Origin: Porphyromonadaceae bacterium UBA4702
GTDB lineage: Bacteria > Bacteroidota > Bacteroidia > Bacteroidales > Muribaculaceae
Assembly: GCA_002404675.1 (NCBI GenBank)
Contig: DHKE01000044.1
Span: forward strand, 878 to 30,212
DNA length: 29,335 bases
Direction of reading: 5' to 3'
A program made the translations under genes and the position numbers. Positions within the stretch are counted from its first letter, which is position 1. Each line of letters opens with the position of its first letter. Below, in pieces: positions 1 to 8,044 of this stretch. Under the pieces are notes generated by a model. That model was not told the DNA's origin and made no database searches. It was given only the letters and a program-made list of their open reading frames with translations.

Positions 1-210
1 CGCTACAACCAGCAGGAGAACATACGGTACAACTATACGCAGCCGTGGTACACCAGCGACGTGTCCGTAAGCCGCGACTTCCGCATCGGCCGCGTGTCGA
101 TGCGTGCCCTGCTCGAGGTCAACAACCTCTTCAGCCAGGACTATGACGTGATATTGAACTACCCGATGCCAAAGCGCAACTACCGCATCACGCTTACCGT
201 CGAAATATGA
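1..210 (+). CDS. TonB-dependent outer-membrane receptor, C-terminal end (partial)
   Basis: The open frame enters from the left edge and stops at TGA 208-210, so only the last 69 residues are present. They show alternating aromatic/polar beta-strand character, the element ALLEVNNLFSQDYDV and a terminal strand YRITLTVEI. This is the usual closing barrel strand of TonB-dependent receptors, in which the last residue is aromatic or hydrophobic and an N-N-L/I-F-x-x-x-Y/F motif precedes it. Its stop overlaps the next gene's start (ATGA), so the two are probably translationally coupled. The following gene is a YncE/BtuG-like surface lipoprotein, which is the arrangement of BtuB-BtuG corrinoid importers in Bacteroides. 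The plug domain and any TonB box lie outside the window, so the substrate cannot be read from this fragment. Confidence 0.85.
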   Translation, partial: RYNQQENIRYNYTQPWYTSDVSVSRDFRIGRVSMRALLEVNNLFSQDYDVILNYPMPKRNYRITLTVEI

Positions 211-1370
211 TGAAACGCACCCGCTCATACATTGCCATGCTACTGACGCTGCTCGTGGCGGCAGCAGCGCACTCGTGCCGCGAGGACGAACTGGTAGTCC
301 CGACGGAGTATGAAATCATCGGCGACGAGAACCCTGGCAGCGAGATACGAGGGCTGTACCTCGTCAACGAGGGCAACATGGGGTCAAACAAGTGCACCAT
401 AGACTTTTACGACTACTACACCGGTCTGTACTCGCGCAACTTCTACTCCGAAAAGAACCCCAATGTCATCAAGGAGCTCGGCGACGTGGGCAACGACATA
501 GGCATCTACGGCTCGAAGCTGTATGTGGTGGTCAACTGCTCGCACAAGGTCGAGGTCATGGACGCGCACACTGGCATACGCATCGGGCAGGTGGACATAC
601 CCAACTGCCGCTATGTGCGCTTCTACCGCGGCAAGGCATACGTCAGCTCATACGTCGGCCCGGTGCTGATAGACCCCAACGCCCCGAAAGGCGCGGTATA
701 CGAAGTCGATACGCTCTCGCTCGCCGTGACACGCAAGGTCAGCGTGGGCTACCAGCCGGAGGAGATGGAGATAGTGGACGACTACATGTATGTAGCCAAC
801 TCCGGCGGCTACCGCGCCCCGAACTATGACAACACCGTGTCGGTAATACAGATGGTCGATTTCAAGCAGGTGCAGCAGATACCCGTTGACATCAACCTGC
901 ACCGCGTCAAGAAAGACCAGTACAAGCAGCTGTGGGTCTCCTCACGCGGCGACTACCAGACACGCCCCTCGCGCTTGTACGTCCTCGCCAAAAAGCCTGG
1001 ATACAACCAGATGGAAGTCGCCGACATGATACCCGTGGCCTGCTCAAACATGGCTGTCCACGGCGACTCGCTGTACTACTACGCCACAGAGTGGAACAAC
1101 TACACCGCCTCCAACACCATCTCATACGGCATCATCGACATCCGCACTCACAAGGTGGTATCGACCAACTTCATCACCGACGGCTCGGAGCGCGAGATAA
1201 CCATACCCTACGGCATCGCCGTGCATCCCGAGACCGGCGACATTTTCGTCACCGATGCCAAAAACTACGTCAGCAGCGGCACGCTCTACTGCTTTGACAA
1301 GCACGGCAAGAAGAAATGGAGCGTGCGTACCGGCGACATCCCGGCTCACATAACATTCCTGAAGCGATGA
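207..1370 (+). CDS. BtuG-like (YncE/DUF5074-type) beta-propeller surface lipoprotein
   Basis: The 387-aa product starts at ATG 207 (a second in-frame ATG is at 210). A lipoprotein signal ends at the lipobox AHSC, with Cys24 lipidated. The residues after Cys are R-E-D-E, an acidic patch matching the Bacteroidetes lipoprotein export signal that sends proteins to the cell surface. The rest is repeated propeller-blade sequence, for example LYVVVNCSHKVEVMDAHTG, MYVANSGG and IAVHPETGDIFVTDAKNY, spanning about residues 45-387. The first blade carries VNEGNMGSNKCTIDFYD, a motif that recurs in the three T9SS-exported propellers downstream. Overlap with both neighbours (ATGA at each end) shows tight operon coupling to the receptor. 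In Bacteroides, BtuG proteins of this fold cap BtuB and capture B12. Assignment to BtuG is by fold and context and not by known binding residues; another TonB-receptor partner of the YncE family is the alternative. Confidence 0.8.
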   Translation: MMKRTRSYIAMLLTLLVAAAAHSCREDELVVPTEYEIIGDENPGSEIRGLYLVNEGNMGSNKCTIDFYDYYTGLYSRNFYSEKNPNVIKELGDVGNDIGIYGSKLYVVVNCSHKVEVMDAHTGIRIGQVDIPNCRYVRFYRGKAYVSSYVGPVLIDPNAPKGAVYEVDTLSLAVTRKVSVGYQPEEMEIVDDYMYVANSGGYRAPNYDNTVSVIQMVDFKQVQQIPVDINLHRVKKDQYKQLWVSSRGDYQTRPSRLYVLAKKPGYNQMEVADMIPVACSNMAVHGDSLYYYATEWNNYTASNTISYGIIDIRTHKVVSTNFITDGSEREITIPYGIAVHPETGDIFVTDAKNYVSSGTLYCFDKHGKKKWSVRTGDIPAHITFLKR

Positions 1371-2590
1371 AAAAGGGCTTACTGACATACGGCACGCTGG
1401 CTGCGGCAATGCTCCTGACCGGCTGCACCGCCGACATCCCGATGGTCAACCTCGGCATCGACGACGCTTACTTCATCCCACGCATGTCGAAGCTGCCGCT
1501 GCACGCCGCTCTCACCGGCGACCAGTACCGCTGGACGGTGAACGGAGAGGTCGTCTCGGAAACAGACTCCTACATATTCATCGCAGCCGAGGAAGGTGTC
1601 TATGACTTGACATTCGACATCATAGACCCCGACACGCCCTACCACTTCGACTTCAAGGTGACGGTGATGCACGAGGATGTGGAATACAGCCCTTACATCA
1701 CGCGGGTATACGAGTACTGCCCAGCACCGGGGCAGTTCGTCAACGAGATGCCGAAATACGAGGAGGGCGACACATACGCCGACATATTGCAGAAGGCGGA
1801 GGAGAGCATCTCCGGCACCAACGACGTGCTTGTCTCCCTGGGCGGATACGGCGGCTTCATCACCTTCGGCTTCGACCATTCGGTCATGAACGTGCCGGGC
1901 GAGAAGGACTTCCGCATCTGGGGCAACGCCTTCTACGAGCTGACCAACCCCGACAGCCGCGGCGGCTCTGCCGAGCCGGGAATTGTCATGGTGAGCTACG
2001 ACGAGAACTGCAACGGACTGCCCGACGACCCATGGTACGAGCTTGCCGGCAGCGAATACTACAAACCCTCCACGCGCCACGCCTACGGCATCACATATCA
2101 CCGTCCTGACCCGGCGAGGCCGGTTGAGAGCGACGAGACGGGCTTCCTCGACGATGTATACTACATCGCATGGGACGACACTGACGGCACTCACGGCTAT
2201 CTGGCAAAAAACATTTACCACGACCAGGACTACTTCCCGAAATGGGTCACCGGCGACGAGCTGTCGTTCACCGGCACGCTGCTCCCCAAAAACGCCATCG
2301 ACGAGAGCGGCGAGGGCCGGTACTATGTGCTGTACAGCTACGACTGGGGATATGTGGACAACCACCCCAACGACTATGCCGACCTCAACAGCTTCGACAT
2401 ATCATGGGCCGTTGACAGCCAGGGCAACCCCGTGCATCTGCCGGCGATAGACTTCGTGCGCGTCTATACCGGTGTGAACCAATACTGCGGCTGGCTGGGC
2501 GAGACCTCCACAGAGCTGTGCCGCGCCCGCGACCTGCACATCGCCGAGCCGGGAATCCCCCTGCCCGACCCTAAACCGAGAAAACAATAA
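1367..2590 (+). CDS. Surface lipoprotein with N-terminal PKD-like domain, co-encoded with the BtuG-like protein
   Basis: The start is placed at ATG 1367, which overlaps the previous stop as ATGA and gives a clean lipoprotein signal (MKKGLLTYGTLAAAMLLTGC, Cys20). An upstream in-frame ATG at 1316 lies inside the previous gene and would destroy the signal. The product is 407 aa. Residues of about 28-105 look like a PKD/Ig-type beta domain (YRWTVNGEVV, GVYDLTFDIID). Residues of about 140-390 form one larger domain with VLVSLGGYGGFITFGFDHS, GNAFYE, SAEPGIVMVSYDENCNGLPDD, WYELAGSEY and YSYDWGYVDNHPND. The Asp/Asn-rich D-E-N-C-N-G-L-P-D-D stretch resembles a calcium-binding loop. From memory of Bacteroides genomes, proteins with this second domain accompany BtuB/BtuG-type receptors and may be extra corrinoid-binding surface lipoproteins (possibly the BtuH type). 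That function is inferred. Confidence 0.8.
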   Translation: MKKGLLTYGTLAAAMLLTGCTADIPMVNLGIDDAYFIPRMSKLPLHAALTGDQYRWTVNGEVVSETDSYIFIAAEEGVYDLTFDIIDPDTPYHFDFKVTVMHEDVEYSPYITRVYEYCPAPGQFVNEMPKYEEGDTYADILQKAEESISGTNDVLVSLGGYGGFITFGFDHSVMNVPGEKDFRIWGNAFYELTNPDSRGGSAEPGIVMVSYDENCNGLPDDPWYELAGSEYYKPSTRHAYGITYHRPDPARPVESDETGFLDDVYYIAWDDTDGTHGYLAKNIYHDQDYFPKWVTGDELSFTGTLLPKNAIDESGEGRYYVLYSYDWGYVDNHPNDYADLNSFDISWAVDSQGNPVHLPAIDFVRVYTGVNQYCGWLGETSTELCRARDLHIAEPGIPLPDPKPRKQ

Positions 2591-2600
2591 AACCAAATAT

Positions 2601-3611
2601 ATGAAAGCAAGAAGGTTACTACTGCCGGCGATAGCCGGATTGACAACCCTGTCGGCACAAGCGTTTGTCGTCGACTGGGACCAGATTGTTTACTGGGCCG
2701 GCAGCGGCCCGAACAGAGCCGCGCTTGTGGTGCAATTTCTCGACAACGGCCCGAAAGAGGCATACGTGTGGGGCTACCGCTGGGAAGACGGCGAGGAGCC
2801 ATCGGGCGAGGACATGTTCCGCGCAATAGCAACGGCATCGCCAGACCTGACACTATTCACGCAGTACACCGGCTGGATGGGCAACACCGTCTGCGGCATC
2901 GGCTACTCACAAAACCATGTCATATCAGACTTCCTCGAGTTTGACTTCGACAGCGCACGGGAAGACCCCAACATCAGCTTCAACTGGTTCTCTGCCAACA
3001 CTGCACTCGGACAAACCGATGTGCCGGGCTGGGAAACACAGCAGCTGTGCGATGACGCCATCGCTGCCTCCAAGGAGACACATATCCTCGACCACCCCAT
3101 CAACGCCCGCGTATACGGTTATGCGTGCTACGACTACGACTGGTGGCAGCCCTACGACCGCACCGACCCTGACAACCAGCGGTGGAACGCAGGCTGGTAC
3201 AAGGGCTACTGGTCTTACTGGGTAGGGGAGGCCGACTCCGAGTCATTCTCATACTCCGGACTGGGCATGACCTCGCGCAAGCTCGAAAACGGCGCAGTGG
3301 ACGGCTGGCGTTACCAGCTGCTCGACGGCCCGGTAGGCAAGCCGCAGCAGGACGGCCGCAAATACATTGACGGAACTACCGGTGCGTCAGAGGACTGGCA
3401 CGAGACACTCAACTACAAGCACTTCCTCGGCACAGGCATAGACACAGCCGCTGCCGACGACAACCAGCCCGTCACCATTTACAACATGCAGGGCATCAAG
3501 CTGGCTGAAATGCCCGCCGACACCCCGACTGCTGACATCCGCGCCAAACTCGGCAAGGGCCTGTACATAATACGCAGCGGCAACAAGTCGAAAACCATCG
3601 CAATCAACTGA
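2601..3611 (+). CDS. Trp-rich secreted protein of unknown function with T9SS-type sorting tail
   Basis: The 336-aa product begins at ATG 2601 behind an A-rich leader. It has a Sec signal peptide (cleavage about A21, after LTTLSAQA). The mature domain, about residues 22-275, has an unusual aromatic composition: 15 Trp in 336 residues, including VWGYRW (56-61), DWW (180-182) and GWYKGYWSYW (198-207). It has three Cys (98, 150, 176) and several His (106, 161, 165, 267, 274). The tail, about residues 287-336, matches a short T9SS type A domain: VTIYNMQGIKL, then a GKGLYIIRSG strand and KTIAIN. It sits 10 bp after the lipoprotein gene and 33 bp before a propeller gene, so it is probably in the same operon. 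I do not recognise the main domain. Context suggests a role in binding or processing the same nutrient; the exposed Trp could suit a planar ligand, but that is speculation. Confidence 0.8.
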   Translation: MKARRLLLPAIAGLTTLSAQAFVVDWDQIVYWAGSGPNRAALVVQFLDNGPKEAYVWGYRWEDGEEPSGEDMFRAIATASPDLTLFTQYTGWMGNTVCGIGYSQNHVISDFLEFDFDSAREDPNISFNWFSANTALGQTDVPGWETQQLCDDAIAASKETHILDHPINARVYGYACYDYDWWQPYDRTDPDNQRWNAGWYKGYWSYWVGEADSESFSYSGLGMTSRKLENGAVDGWRYQLLDGPVGKPQQDGRKYIDGTTGASEDWHETLNYKHFLGTGIDTAAADDNQPVTIYNMQGIKLAEMPADTPTADIRAKLGKGLYIIRSGNKSKTIAIN

Positions 3612-3644
3612 ACTAACAAAATCAACTAACAATAACCGAACAGC

Positions 3645-5045
3645 ATGAACAAAACATTACTTACAGCCCTGCTGTCGCTCGCTTTTGTACCTGCAGCATA
3701 CGCAGAGGGCGAGACTGAAACGGACTACACCAAGGGCGTTTTCATCGTCAACGAGGGCTGGTACGGACAAGAGAACTCAACTGTCAACTACCTCCTCCCC
3801 GACGAGGACGACAACAACTGCTGGCAATACCGGGTCATCCAAACCGTGAACGCGGGCAAGGAACTCGGTTGCACCAACCAGTACGGCGCAATCTGGAACG
3901 GCCGCTTCTATTTCATCGCCAAGCAGGAGAAAGACCCCGGGGCATCTGTCACCGGCGGCCGCATCACCGTGGCTGACGCCAAAACCATGAAGCTCATTTA
4001 CCAGAACACGGTGATAGACCCCTCCGGAGCCCAATGCGACGGCCGTGGATTTGTCGGCGTTGACGAGCACAAGGGATACATCTCCTCGAGCAACGGCATC
4101 TGGATTTTCAACCTCGACATGAATGAAGTGACACGCCGCGTGGAGGGTACAGAATCTGGATCAAGTTCGCTATATACCGGCCAGACCGGAACAATGGTAC
4201 GCGCAGGCGAATATGTGTTTGCCGCACACCAGCAGAACGGCCTGCTCGTTATAGACCCGACCGCTGACAGGGTGGTGAAAACGATCTCTATGTCTATCGT
4301 TGCCGATGGCGCAGGCATAGGCTCGGTAGTTGTGGCAAAGGACGGCTCTGTATGGGCAAGCGTGGCTCAGAGCACAGCCGGCGATGGCGGAACGGCCCCC
4401 TACTTAGTCCGCGTTGACCCCAACACCCTCGAGGCAGAAGTCGTTGCAATAACCGACGGCTCTTATTCTCCGGCCAACTCCTGGTATGCCTGGACCCCCG
4501 ATGGCCTGTGCGCCTCATACCAAAACAACGTCCTGTACTGGAACGGCGGCGAAAACAGCTGGTTCTCAAACTCGATGATTTTCAAGTTCGATGTAGACAC
4601 ACGCACAACGACCAAGATAATCGACCTCAGCGAAGAGGGCGAGGGCTGGCTGCTCTACGGCTGCTCGATGCGCGTGCACCCGCAGACTGACGAGCTCTAC
4701 ATGTCGCTTTACAAATCATTCGGAGACCCGACATACATCACCCGCCGCTATGACGCCAACGGCAACAAGGTGCGAGACTATGCCATGGAGTCACACTACT
4801 GGTTCCCCTCGCTGCCAGTATTCCCCCTTTCCCCGGACAACGTGCCCGGCACCAGCGTGTCTGTTTCCGCTCCTGATGCCGACAACAACATCGCTATCCG
4901 CGTCGAGAACGGCTGCGTTTACGCTGACGGCTGCGATGACCTGAACGTCTTCACTCTCGACGGACGGCAGATGCCCTCCCAGAACCTCGCGCCCGGCATC
5001 TACATAGTACGCGCCGGCAACGTGACCAAGAAAATCAAGATCTGA
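3645..5045 (+). CDS. T9SS-exported DUF5074/YncE-type beta-propeller protein (paralogue A)
   Basis: The 466-aa product has a Sec signal peptide ending in AYA (residue 20). A propeller domain spans about residues 28-400. It opens with GVFIVNEGWYGQENSTVNYL and contains KELGCTNQYGAIWNGRFYFIAKQ, GGRITVADAKTM, CDGRGFVGVDEHKGYISSSN and GLLVIDPTADRVV, and closes with YWFPSLPVFP (385-394). The tail (about 415-466) is a compact T9SS sorting domain: VFTLDGRQMPSQNLAPGIYIVRAGNVTKKIKI in pattern, read as two short segments. It is a close paralogue of the gene at 8045, with near-identical tails even at DNA level. The family is known next to BtuB/BtuG-like loci in Bacteroidales. Here it is probably a cell-surface or released binding protein for the same ligand. 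The leader is A/T-rich with no clear promoter, so it is likely read from the upstream operon. Confidence 0.85.
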   Translation: MNKTLLTALLSLAFVPAAYAEGETETDYTKGVFIVNEGWYGQENSTVNYLLPDEDDNNCWQYRVIQTVNAGKELGCTNQYGAIWNGRFYFIAKQEKDPGASVTGGRITVADAKTMKLIYQNTVIDPSGAQCDGRGFVGVDEHKGYISSSNGIWIFNLDMNEVTRRVEGTESGSSSLYTGQTGTMVRAGEYVFAAHQQNGLLVIDPTADRVVKTISMSIVADGAGIGSVVVAKDGSVWASVAQSTAGDGGTAPYLVRVDPNTLEAEVVAITDGSYSPANSWYAWTPDGLCASYQNNVLYWNGGENSWFSNSMIFKFDVDTRTTTKIIDLSEEGEGWLLYGCSMRVHPQTDELYMSLYKSFGDPTYITRRYDANGNKVRDYAMESHYWFPSLPVFPLSPDNVPGTSVSVSAPDADNNIAIRVENGCVYADGCDDLNVFTLDGRQMPSQNLAPGIYIVRAGNVTKKIKI

Positions 5046-5069
5046 AAAACAGCAGAACCGCTGCAAATA

Positions 5070-5271
5070 CGCTTTGATGAAGGTGTGTCAAAATGCGCAG
5101 ACTGCGTATGATTGGGGCGACAAGGTAGGGACACGGCGTGCCGTGTCCGCAACCAAATCGTTACATATCAATCGATTGTGTTCGCCACCCTTCGGACACG
5201 GCACGCCGTGTCCCTACCAAGCTGCGCATAAAAAAGTTGTGCACCTATTTTGATACGCCCTCATCAAAGCG
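5070..5271. repeat. MITE-like nested palindromic element (about 202 bp)
   Basis: Outer imperfect inverted arms of about 25 bp lie at 5070-5094 and 5247-5271. They begin CGCTTTGATGA and end TCATCAAAGCG, and continue inward with GGTGTGTCAAAAT against ATTTTGATACGCC (three mismatches in 24). Inside is a perfect 26-bp inverted repeat, 5124-5149 against 5193-5218 (GGTAGGGACACGG...), separated by 43 bp. Each inner arm is itself nearly self-palindromic (GACACGGC GT GCCGTGTC). There is no open reading frame. The shape fits a non-autonomous mobile element or a paired REP-type sequence; the GGTGTGTCAAAAT end resembles IS termini. It lies in the gap between two operon genes, so it may affect transcript stability or read-through. 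Confidence 0.85.
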
Positions 5272-5338
5272 GCATCACAGCAAACTATGAAAAAACACAC
5301 AACGAAAGTATAATCAACAATTAAACAATCAACCAAGT

Positions 5339-7948
5339 ATGAAAAAACTATTCTTCTGCCTTGGGTTGTTGCTCTCGATATGCGCCATCGGTGCCGTCGG
5401 CGCAATCACCAAAGGCGACAAGAAAGTGATGCGTGTGCCGCGCACCGTGCAAGGCATCGGGTACACGCCAAAAGCAGACCCCGGCATTGAAGTCGAATAT
5501 GTAGACGAGCCGGAAGCGCTGCTCACTGACTGCAATGCCGAATATACAGAGACTGACGCTACCGTAGCCGATGACGGCTCTTTCTCTGCCACATTCCCCG
5601 CCCTCAGCGGCTCGACCTACGAGGTCGCACTGGCTGCAAACATCCAGGAGGCTGACTACACGTCTGACGCCGTGAGCCTCCAGGTCGCAGCTTCCGCACC
5701 GTTCCGTTTCGCGCAGAGCGAATACGACGCACACTTTGACGAGAGCTTCACTCCCGAGCTCGTATTCGACACCGACGAGCACACGCTCAGCGATGTCGAG
5801 TTCACAAGCAGCAACACCGACGTTGCCTCTGTGAACAAGCGAACCGGCAAGGTGACGGTAAAGCGCACTGCCGGTGATGCCGTCATCACGGCACAGCTCA
5901 AGACCGACAACAGCATCAAGGGTGAAATCACAGTCCACGCTGCTCTCCGCAACGCAGTGCAAGACATCGTGCTCGGCGACGGTACAAAGACAATCACCAT
6001 GACATATCTGGACATCCTCGCGCTCGCCCCGACCGTCGTGCCCGAGAACGCGGACGTTAAGTCTTACGACATAGCTATTTCGAACACTGACATTGCGACG
6101 ACTCACTCTGTACGCGCATTCAACCCCTCACGCCAGTACTACGAGCTTATTACGCACCAGGTGGGCGAATGTGACGTGACCTTCAAGGCTCAGGACGGCA
6201 GCGGCGTGGAAAGCACTTACCACATCATCGTTGCCGAACCCGACCGCACCCCGCTGGCTGACAATTACCAAGACGGAACGTTCTGGCTCAACGAGGAGTG
6301 GTTCGGCCATACCAACGGCTCTGTAAACTACATCACGAAGGACAAGGACATCAAATACCGCGTCTACGAGAGCCAGAACCCCTACCAGTCATTCGGCGCG
6401 ACCTCGCAGTACGGCATCATCTACGGCGGCAAGCTCATCGTCATGTCAAAGCAGCATGACGACGGCGGCGACCCGCGTCAGGGCGGCGGACGCGTAGTGG
6501 TGGCTGATGCCAAGACCCTCAAGAAACTCGCCTCATTTGACTACATCGGCGCTGACACCAGGCCGAGCAGCAGCCCCGACGGAAAGGGCGACGGCGACGG
6601 ACGCGCTTGCGTAGGCGTGAACGAGAACAAGGTTTACATCGGCACTACCGACGGCATCCAGACGCTTGACCTCAACACGCTGACCCTCGGCGGCCTCGTC
6701 TCCGGCATACCCTCCGGCGAAAACGCTTACGCCGGCCAGATCGGCGACATGGTCGCTGCCGGCAACTATGTTTTCGCAATCCAGCAGGACACCGGCGTGC
6801 ATGTCATCGATGCTGCTACCGACGCTGTCGTCAAGACATTCCCCGCAACTGCGACTGAAGGCGGCGTGACTGCAATCGGAGCGCCGCAGGGCATCACGCA
6901 GTCAATGGACGGAAACGTATGGGTCGCCACTACTTCGGGCGGAAACGGCATGTTCTGCTGCATCGACCCCGCAACTCTCGAAATCACCCAGCAGGTACAG
7001 CTCCCCACTGGCATCAGAGTGACTTGCGGCTGGGGCGCATGGCGTTCTACCAACTTCCAGGGCGCGAAGAATGAGAACGCTCTCTGGTTCGACGCCGGCG
7101 TCGAGGCTTCCATCGTATCCGGCAACTCCGGATACTACAAGTGGGTCATCGGAACGGACATCAGCACGATACAGCCCGTATATGTCTTCCCGAAAGACCT
7201 CCAGGGTGTGGACAACAAGACATTCCAGGCCCCGTATGCGACAGTGCGCTATGACGACCGTTCCAACGAGCTGCTCATCGCTGCCACCCATGGCGCTTCG
7301 TCTGCATACCGCAACACCTGGCTGCACTTCGTCAACTGCCAGACTGGAGAAATCAGCAAGACCATCGAGATGAAGAAGTACTACTGGTTCCCTGCCCTCC
7401 CAATATTCCCCGACAAGTACGCCCCCGAGTTCGGCGACATCGAGACCATCGACATCCGCTACATCGAGGGACAGACCCCGGAGGCCAAGACTATCGACCT
7501 GACAGACCTCGTGACAGACCGCGACAACATCGCTGCCAACATCCGCCTCTCTATCGTCAGCGAGGAGAGCGGCATCTATGAGGCTGCACTCAACGGCAAG
7601 ACACTCACGGTGACTGCCAAGCCAGGACAGTTCGGCATGGAGTCTATCACTCTCAAGGCTGAGTCCAACGGCGTTGTGACCACTGTTGACATCCCCGTCA
7701 ACATCGAGCTCATCTCCGGCGTTGACAATGCCTATACCGACAACGGCATCATCACAGTGTCAGGCCACACTGTCCGCGTCCTCAACATGGAGGGCACCGA
7801 CTTCGTGGTTTACGACATGAGCGGCCGCGCTGTCAGTGCGTTCAACGCCAACAGCAACGACGCGCGTGTACGCCTGACCGTACCTGACGGCATCTACATC
7901 ATCTGCTCTGCCGACGGCAAGCGCAAGGTGAAAGCCGCTGTTTACTAA
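5339..7948 (+). CDS. T9SS-exported multidomain protein: Ig-like repeats, DUF5074/YncE propeller, C-terminal Ig and sorting tail
   Basis: The 869-aa product has a signal peptide of about 22 residues. Residues of about 40-118 and 120-200 are beta-rich Ig/Big_2-like modules; VEFTSSNTDVASVNKRTGKVTV (152-173) is a typical bacterial Ig group 2 pattern. Another such module spans about 205-298. A propeller (about 308-692) opens with FWLNEEWFGHTNGSVNYI and ends with YYWFPALPIFP, matching the two flanking genes. A further Ig-like domain covers about 700-790. The tail (about 795-869) is a T9SS sorting domain with VVYDMSGRAV and DGIYIICSADGKRKV. It sits between two close paralogues (3645 and 8045), as an expanded version of the same propeller. 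The leader after the palindromic element is A-rich (5287-5338) and I see no TAnnTTTG box, so transcription probably comes from upstream. Role: probable surface ligand-binding protein, extended from the surface by Ig modules. Confidence 0.85.
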   Translation: MKKLFFCLGLLLSICAIGAVGAITKGDKKVMRVPRTVQGIGYTPKADPGIEVEYVDEPEALLTDCNAEYTETDATVADDGSFSATFPALSGSTYEVALAANIQEADYTSDAVSLQVAASAPFRFAQSEYDAHFDESFTPELVFDTDEHTLSDVEFTSSNTDVASVNKRTGKVTVKRTAGDAVITAQLKTDNSIKGEITVHAALRNAVQDIVLGDGTKTITMTYLDILALAPTVVPENADVKSYDIAISNTDIATTHSVRAFNPSRQYYELITHQVGECDVTFKAQDGSGVESTYHIIVAEPDRTPLADNYQDGTFWLNEEWFGHTNGSVNYITKDKDIKYRVYESQNPYQSFGATSQYGIIYGGKLIVMSKQHDDGGDPRQGGGRVVVADAKTLKKLASFDYIGADTRPSSSPDGKGDGDGRACVGVNENKVYIGTTDGIQTLDLNTLTLGGLVSGIPSGENAYAGQIGDMVAAGNYVFAIQQDTGVHVIDAATDAVVKTFPATATEGGVTAIGAPQGITQSMDGNVWVATTSGGNGMFCCIDPATLEITQQVQLPTGIRVTCGWGAWRSTNFQGAKNENALWFDAGVEASIVSGNSGYYKWVIGTDISTIQPVYVFPKDLQGVDNKTFQAPYATVRYDDRSNELLIAATHGASSAYRNTWLHFVNCQTGEISKTIEMKKYYWFPALPIFPDKYAPEFGDIETIDIRYIEGQTPEAKTIDLTDLVTDRDNIAANIRLSIVSEESGIYEAALNGKTLTVTAKPGQFGMESITLKAESNGVVTTVDIPVNIELISGVDNAYTDNGIITVSGHTVRVLNMEGTDFVVYDMSGRAVSAFNANSNDARVRLTVPDGIYIICSADGKRKVKAAVY

Positions 7949-7980
7949 GAAAACTCCATTCATTAATCATTGACAAGGGT

Positions 7981-8012
7981 TGTCGGATCCGGGTTAACGC
8001 CCGAGTCCGGCA
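7981..8012 (+). other. Intercistronic hairpin
   Basis: TGTCGGATCCGGG (7981-7993) pairs with CCCGAGTCCGGCA (8000-8012) over 13 positions with one mismatch and two G-U pairs, around the loop TTAACG. Only a weak T-containing run (ATTCTTCCC) follows. It lies between the stop at 7948 and the start at 8045 and could be a partial terminator or a processing/stability site. Confidence 0.55.
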
Positions 8013-8044
8013 ATTCTTCCCATAAAAAACACACCTCATTTTAT

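Noticed and set aside
1316..1366. 17-residue N-terminal extension of the second lipoprotein
   Set aside because: It lies within the preceding gene, and the ATGA overlap at 1367 gives a proper lipoprotein signal.
1379..2365. 328-aa open frame on the minus strand
   Set aside because: It is an antisense shadow of the lipoprotein gene at 1367-2590, with Val/His-rich low-complexity sequence, no signal and no family features. GC-rich genes give such frames readily.
5124..5218. CRISPR-like repeat pair
   Set aside because: The two 26-bp units are inverted, not direct, and there are only two; no cas genes are present.
5046..5338. Cobalamin riboswitch or other metabolite-sensing leader
   Set aside because: The spacer is filled by the palindromic element and an A-rich leader. 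I see no B12-box-like conserved sequence; if one exists it would be upstream of the receptor, outside the window.
7970..8044. 25-residue N-terminal extension of paralogue B
   Set aside because: It is encoded by the intercistronic hairpin and would bury the signal peptide that starts at 8045.
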